64,000 nucleotides of DNA from Gammaproteobacteria bacterium (lineage in GTDB: Bacteria > Pseudomonadota > Gammaproteobacteria > Burkholderiales > Rhodocyclaceae), in contig JAHJPX010000007.1 of NCBI GenBank assembly GCA_018819515.1, positions 248,001 through 312,000 of the forward strand, in the 5' to 3' direction. The notes below the pieces were generated by a model, which did not search any database, was not told where the DNA came from, and saw nothing but the letters and a program-made list of their open reading frames with translations. Positions 60,344 through 64,000 of the stretch are shown here, piece by piece. A program made the position numbers and the translations under genes. Each line of letters starts with the position of its first letter. Position 1 is the stretch's first letter.

Positions 60344-61365
60344 CCGACGCCATGGCCGTAGCGCATTCGCGGCTGTCGCCGCCGCAGTTGGCCGGACTCA
60401 CCGACGCCCAGCGGCAGCGGCTGCTGGGCGTCACCTGTATCGGCGGGCCGGCCGAGGCTTGGCATGGCGAACTGCCGGTGCAGAACGTCGCCGCGCCGCT
60501 GCTCGGCCGCTCGGCCGGCGCGCTCAATGAAATCTGGTTCAGCGCCGAATCCTGTCGTTCGGGAGAACTTGACGGCATCCGCTTCCGTGTCGACGACAAT
60601 GTCCTCTACGGCGTGGTCGATGTCGACGAGTCGGCGTTTCGCAGCACGCTGCCGCTACAGGCCGCCGCCGAGGATGCCTACCGCCGCATATTCACCCTGC
60701 TCGACCGCGAGGCCTACCCGCATCTCTGGCGCGCCTGGAACTACCTTGCCGACATCAACGTCGAGAATAACGGCCTCGAACGCTATCGCCAGTTCAACGT
60801 TGGCCGTCATAGCGCCTTCGTGGCCAGCGGCCGGCTGGCGCAAGGTAACGTTCCGGCCGCATGCGCGCTGGGGACCACCAGCGGACCCTTGACCATCGCC
60901 TTCATGGCCGGCAGGACCGCGCCGACGCCGATCGAGAATCCGCGCCAGGTCAGCGCCTACTGTTATCCGAGCGAATACGGGCCGCGCAGTCCGACGTTCT
61001 CGCGCGCCGCCTTCGCGGAAGTGCCGGGCCTTGAGCTGCTGTTCATTTCCGGCACCGCCAGCATCGTCGGCCATCAGACCCTGCATGTCGGCGATATTGA
61101 AGGCCAGACGCACGAAACCCTGGCGAACATCGTGGCGCTACTCGAGTCGGCCAATGCCCGGACACGGACGACCCCCTACCAGCTCGCCGAACTGAGCTTG
61201 CGTACCTATATTCGGCATGCCGAGGACTATCATCGCGTCCAGGCGATCATCGAGGAACAGGTCGGCGCCGGTGCGTCGGTGGTGTACGTGCAGGCGGATA
61301 TCTGCCGCCACGACCTGCTGGTCGAAATCGAAGCGACGGCGTCGCACAAGCTGGGAAATCGCTGA
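60340..61365 (+). CDS. Chorismatase (XanB2/FkbO/Hyg5-like)
   Basis: 341 residues. The sequence has the look of the chorismatase family with a YjgF-like fold: RYRQFNVGRHSAFVASG, CALGTTSGPLTIAFMAGR, IENPRQVSAYCYPSEYGPRSPTFSRA and LFISGTASIVGHQTLHVGD. Family knowledge: XanB2 and Hyg5 turn chorismate into 3- or 4-hydroxybenzoate and pyruvate; in Xanthomonas this supplies the aryl head of xanthomonadin. Together with the next genes it points to an aryl polyene locus. The product (3- or 4-hydroxybenzoate) cannot be told from sequence by eye. Confidence 0.82.
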   Translation: MTDAMAVAHSRLSPPQLAGLTDAQRQRLLGVTCIGGPAEAWHGELPVQNVAAPLLGRSAGALNEIWFSAESCRSGELDGIRFRVDDNVLYGVVDVDESAFRSTLPLQAAAEDAYRRIFTLLDREAYPHLWRAWNYLADINVENNGLERYRQFNVGRHSAFVASGRLAQGNVPAACALGTTSGPLTIAFMAGRTAPTPIENPRQVSAYCYPSEYGPRSPTFSRAAFAEVPGLELLFISGTASIVGHQTLHVGDIEGQTHETLANIVALLESANARTRTTPYQLAELSLRTYIRHAEDYHRVQAIIEEQVGAGASVVYVQADICRHDLLVEIEATASHKLGNR

Positions 61366-61366
61366 C

Positions 61367-62203
61367 GTGGCGGCCGCGGGTTTGAGGCGGACCGCCTTGC
61401 TGGCAATGTTGTTGCCGGCCGTCGCCGCCGCTGGTGAGGAAAAGCCGCTGTGGGAGATTGGCGCTGGCGTGGCCGCGCTGAGTTTTCCGGCCTATCGCGG
61501 TTCCGAGAGCCGCTACAACTTCGTAATGCCGACGCCGTACTTCGTTTATCACGGCGAGTTCCTCAAGGCCGACCGGCACGGTATTCGCGGTAGTTTGTTC
61601 GATTCCGATCGTGTCGAATTCACGCTGAGTTTTTCAGCGTCGCCGCCGACCAGCAGCGACGACGCTCCCGCCCGCGCCGGCATGCCCGACCTCAAGCCGA
61701 CCGTGGAGTTCGGCCCGCAGATCGACCTCACCCTGTGGCGCTCGGAGAACCGCGCCCGCTTCGTCAAGCTGCGCCTGCCGTTGCGCGCCGCCATTACCGT
61801 CGAGGGTTCGCCGCGCAGTGCCGGCTGGATCTTCGCGCCCGACCTCAACATGGACATCGGCGATCTTCCGGGGCTGCCGGACTGGAACCTCGGCATGCTG
61901 GCCGGTCCGATCTGGGCGACCAGGCGGCAGCACGAGTTCTTCTACACGGTCAGGCCCGAGTACGCGACCGCCACCCGCCCCGCCTACGAGGCCGAGGGCG
62001 GCTACAGCGGCGCCAAGGCGCTGATCGCGCTCTCGAAGCGCTTCCGGAAGACCTGGGTGGGCTTCTTTGTCCGCTACGACACCCTGTCCGGCGCCGCGTT
62101 CGAGGACAGCCCGCTGACCACGAAGAAGAGCTTCGTCGCGGCCGGATTCGGCATGTCATGGGTGCTGGACGAATCGAACACCCGCGTGTGGGTTGATGAC
62201 TGA
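61367..62203 (+). CDS. MipA/OmpV-family outer membrane protein
   Basis: 278 residues with a signal peptide (RRTALLAMLLPAVAAAG) and the MipA/OmpV pattern (WEIGAGVAALSFPAYRGSES, YFVYHGEFLKADRHGIRG, and a C-terminal SFVAAGFGMSWVL strand). The GTG at 61367 is the only fitting start, right after the chorismatase stop. It may scaffold or export at the outer membrane. Its end overlaps the acyltransferase gene. Confidence 0.82.
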   Translation: MAAAGLRRTALLAMLLPAVAAAGEEKPLWEIGAGVAALSFPAYRGSESRYNFVMPTPYFVYHGEFLKADRHGIRGSLFDSDRVEFTLSFSASPPTSSDDAPARAGMPDLKPTVEFGPQIDLTLWRSENRARFVKLRLPLRAAITVEGSPRSAGWIFAPDLNMDIGDLPGLPDWNLGMLAGPIWATRRQHEFFYTVRPEYATATRPAYEAEGGYSGAKALIALSKRFRKTWVGFFVRYDTLSGAAFEDSPLTTKKSFVAAGFGMSWVLDESNTRVWVDD

Positions 62204-63002
62204 GCGGTTGCGCAGGCCGGTTCGCGCACTCTGGCAGTTCTACGAAACCCTGGCGATGGTGCTTGGCCTGGGTTTTCTGGCCTTCCTGTGCCTGATCTGG
62301 CTGCCCTTCGCCATGGTGCTGCATGCCCTGCTGCCGCGCCCGGTCGGCCAGCCCATCGGTCGCCTGCTGATCATGGCCGGCTTCCGCATCTACCTGCGCT
62401 TCCTCGCCGTGTTCTGCGCCTGCCGCTTCGACCTGGCCGAGCTCGACACGCTGCGCCGCGACAAACCCCTGGTCCTGGTCGCCAACCATCCGTCGCTTTT
62501 GGACGCCGTCATGATCGTCTCGCGTTTTCCGGATATGGTATGTGTCATGAAAGCGGCACTGATGAACAACATACTGCTCGGCTCTGCGGCGCGGCTGGCC
62601 CGGTACATTCCAAACAACGCACCGCTCGACCTCGTCCTGCGTTCGCGCAAAGCCCTGCGCGCCGGTGCCCACCTGCTGATCTTTCCGGAGGGAACGCGCA
62701 CCCGCAACTTTCCTCTCGACGCATGCACCGCCAGTGCGGGCCTGATCGCCCAGCAATCGAAAGTGCCGGTCCAGGCCCTGCTGATCGAGTTCAACTCGCC
62801 CTATCTGGGCAAAGCCTGGCCGCTCTTTCGGCCGCCGTGCCTGCCGCTGAATTTCCGCGTTCGTGTCGGCCGCCGTTTCGCGCCGCCGACGGACGTCGTC
62901 GCCTTCGGCCATGAACTCGAAGTCTATTTCCGTGCCGAGCTGGGCGCTGAAATGCCGACGCCGGATGCCGGTCCGGCCTCGGCGCGGGAGGCCTTGTCCT
63001 GA
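62196..63002 (+). CDS. Lysophospholipid-type acyltransferase (PlsC-like)
   Basis: 268 residues: one or two N-terminal membrane helices (MVLGLGFLAFLCLIWLPFAM), then the HxxxxD acyltransferase motif in ANHPSLLDAV (about 94), and FPEGTRTR (about 167). In aryl polyene loci such enzymes attach the polyene to a lipid or glycerol anchor. ATG 62196 overlaps the preceding stop region. Confidence 0.87.
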   Translation: MTERLRRPVRALWQFYETLAMVLGLGFLAFLCLIWLPFAMVLHALLPRPVGQPIGRLLIMAGFRIYLRFLAVFCACRFDLAELDTLRRDKPLVLVANHPSLLDAVMIVSRFPDMVCVMKAALMNNILLGSAARLARYIPNNAPLDLVLRSRKALRAGAHLLIFPEGTRTRNFPLDACTASAGLIAQQSKVPVQALLIEFNSPYLGKAWPLFRPPCLPLNFRVRVGRRFAPPTDVVAFGHELEVYFRAELGAEMPTPDAGPASAREALS

Positions 63003-63763
63003 ACGCTTCGGCTAGCCATCTGGTCCTGATCCCGAGCTACAACCCGGGATCGAAGGTGCGCGAAACGGTCGCCGCCGCCCGCCGCCACTGGGCGCCCGTC
63101 TGGGTCGTGGTCGACGGCAGCACCGACGGCAGCACCGAGCTGCTGCGGGAGATCGCGGCCGACGATCCGCAACTGCGCGTCATCGTCCTGCCCGAGAACC
63201 GGGGCAAGGGCGCCGCCGTGCTGGCCGGACTGGCCGAAGCCGCCGCGAACGGCTACACGCACGTACTGACCATGGATGCCGACGGCCAGCACCCGGCCGC
63301 GCTGATCCCCGAGTTCATGCGCGTCTCGCAGGGCCGGCCGGCGGCGATGGTGCTCGGCAAGCCAGTGTTCGACGCCGATGCGCCGCGCCTGCGGGTCAAC
63401 GGCCGCAAGGTCTCCAACTGGTGGGCCAACCTCGAAACGCTCTGGGCCGGCATCGGCGACTCGCTGTACGGCTTCCGCGTTTATCCGGTCGCGCCGCTGC
63501 TGCGCGTGATGCGGGGCGGGCGCTGGATGCGCCGCTTCGACTTCGATCCCGAAGCCGTTGTGCGGTTGGCGTGGTCCGGCGTGCCTTCGATCAACGTTCC
63601 CGCTCCGGTGCGCTATTTCGCCGCCGGCGAAGGCGGCGTTTCGCATTTCAACTATCTGCGCGACAACCTGTTGCTGACCTGGATGCACACGCGCCTGTTC
63701 CTAGGCTTCTTGTTGCGCCTGCCGCTGCTTGCCGCACGGCGACTGACTGGAGAATCCCGATGA
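62999..63763 (+). CDS. Family 2 glycosyltransferase
   Basis: 254 residues of the GT-A fold: LVLIPSYNPGSKV, VVVDGSTDGSTELL and the metal-binding TMDADGQHP. The frame extends upstream of the first GTG (63056) through essential strand residues, so the start must be earlier. The only candidate is CTG at 62999, overlapping the preceding TGA and following GGGAGG at good spacing. In xanthomonadin-type loci a glycosyltransferase completes the head group or anchor. The stop overlaps the methyltransferase start. Confidence 0.83.
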   Translation: MNASASHLVLIPSYNPGSKVRETVAAARRHWAPVWVVVDGSTDGSTELLREIAADDPQLRVIVLPENRGKGAAVLAGLAEAAANGYTHVLTMDADGQHPAALIPEFMRVSQGRPAAMVLGKPVFDADAPRLRVNGRKVSNWWANLETLWAGIGDSLYGFRVYPVAPLLRVMRGGRWMRRFDFDPEAVVRLAWSGVPSINVPAPVRYFAAGEGGVSHFNYLRDNLLLTWMHTRLFLGFLLRLPLLAARRLTGESR

Positions 63764-64000
63764 ATCAAGAACCCGAAGTCGTCCGCGCGCCACACAAGCC
63801 GCTCACCGACTACTACGCCGACGAGCAGGAGCGCCAGGGTTTCGTGCGCGACATCTTCGACCAGACCGCGCCCGACTACGACCGCATCGAAAACCTGCTG
63901 GCCTTCGGCAGCGGCCCCTGGTATCGGCGCCAGGCGCTGCTGCGCGCCGGCCTGCAGCCCGGCATGCGCGTCGTCGACATCGGCACCGGCACCGGCCTGA
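63760..64000 (+). CDS. UbiE-like SAM methyltransferase, 5' part
   Basis: The first 80 residues are visible; the gene continues beyond the window. They contain RDIFDQTAPDYDRIENLLAFG, as in UbiE/COQ5-type enzymes, and the start of motif I, VVDIGTGTGL. AGGAG-like GGAGAA precedes the ATG. As the sixth gene of the pigment-type operon it probably methylates the aryl head; the general ubiquinone gene ubiE is the alternative. Confidence 0.78.
   Translation, partial: MNQEPEVVRAPHKPLTDYYADEQERQGFVRDIFDQTAPDYDRIENLLAFGSGPWYRRQALLRAGLQPGMRVVDIGTGTGL

Overview
The window is a contiguous piece of a high-GC proteobacterial chromosome, most likely a betaproteobacterium of the order Rhodocyclales (Azoarcus/Thauera/Dechloromonas-like). 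The grounds are a bc1-type Rieske protein, sigma-54 regulators with a consensus -24/-12 promoter, a DUF1924 cytochrome, DUF6502/DUF5666 and DUF3501 gene pairs, a betaproteobacterial intergenic repeat, and a chorismatase-type aryl polyene locus. I see no rRNA, tRNA, CRISPR array or complete insertion sequence.

Layout. 1-4.2 kb: an ETHE1-like hydrolase (cut by the window edge), an orphan Rieske protein, two paralogous sigma-54 enhancer-binding proteins placed tail to tail, and a sigma-54 promoter in front of a 51-residue membrane protein. 4.2-14.9 kb: a first oxyR divergent from a di-haem cytochrome c peroxidase, a thioredoxin/DsbD fusion, a ZIP metal transporter, a ChaN-PDZ lipoprotein with an M1-like peptidase, a YkgJ-type protein, and katG with a 35-codon leader gene. 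15-27 kb: an accessory region with a type I restriction system (hsdM-hsdS-abi-hsdR), an msrB relic split by a NmrA gene plus a Fic/XRE (mobile mystery B/A) module, a YjjJ/HipA-like toxin gene, and an MsrA-Trx-MsrB fusion. 27-38.6 kb: tamA-tamB, a DUF423 gene, a bactofilin, a Fur-box-preceded set (outer membrane protein, feoA, feoA, feoB, feoC) and fur. 38.7-43 kb: dps, the rubrerythrin / Fe-S oxidoreductase / DUF3501 operon and a second oxyR. 43-58 kb: DUF1924 cytochrome, DUF6502-DUF5666 pair, serine hydrolase, lipoproteins, RF3, hemerythrin, a kinase fusion, an orphan TAXI protein, a ClC channel and a B12-radical SAM enzyme. 58-64 kb: the start of an operon that looks like an aryl polyene (xanthomonadin/arcuflavin-type) pigment locus, running off the right edge.

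How the parts work together. The main theme is peroxide and iron defence. Four promoters (ZIP transporter, katG, dps, rubrerythrin) share one architecture: a 37-bp OxyR operator of four ATAG/CTAT-type half sites spaced by exactly 7 bp, a -35 of the TTGGCC type fused to its inner end, an 18-bp spacer and a TAnnnT -10. A fifth operator lies between oxyR and the cytochrome c peroxidase, which also has an FNR-type site at about -41. Fur-type palindromes precede the feo set and fur.

A second theme is a dispersed repeat of about 24 bp (AAAAGTCAGCCGTGGCG, two variable bases, ACGCC). I count about 15 copies in 64 kb. Most are intergenic, but two lie in frame inside proteins, one forms a C-terminus and one lies in a possible leader peptide.
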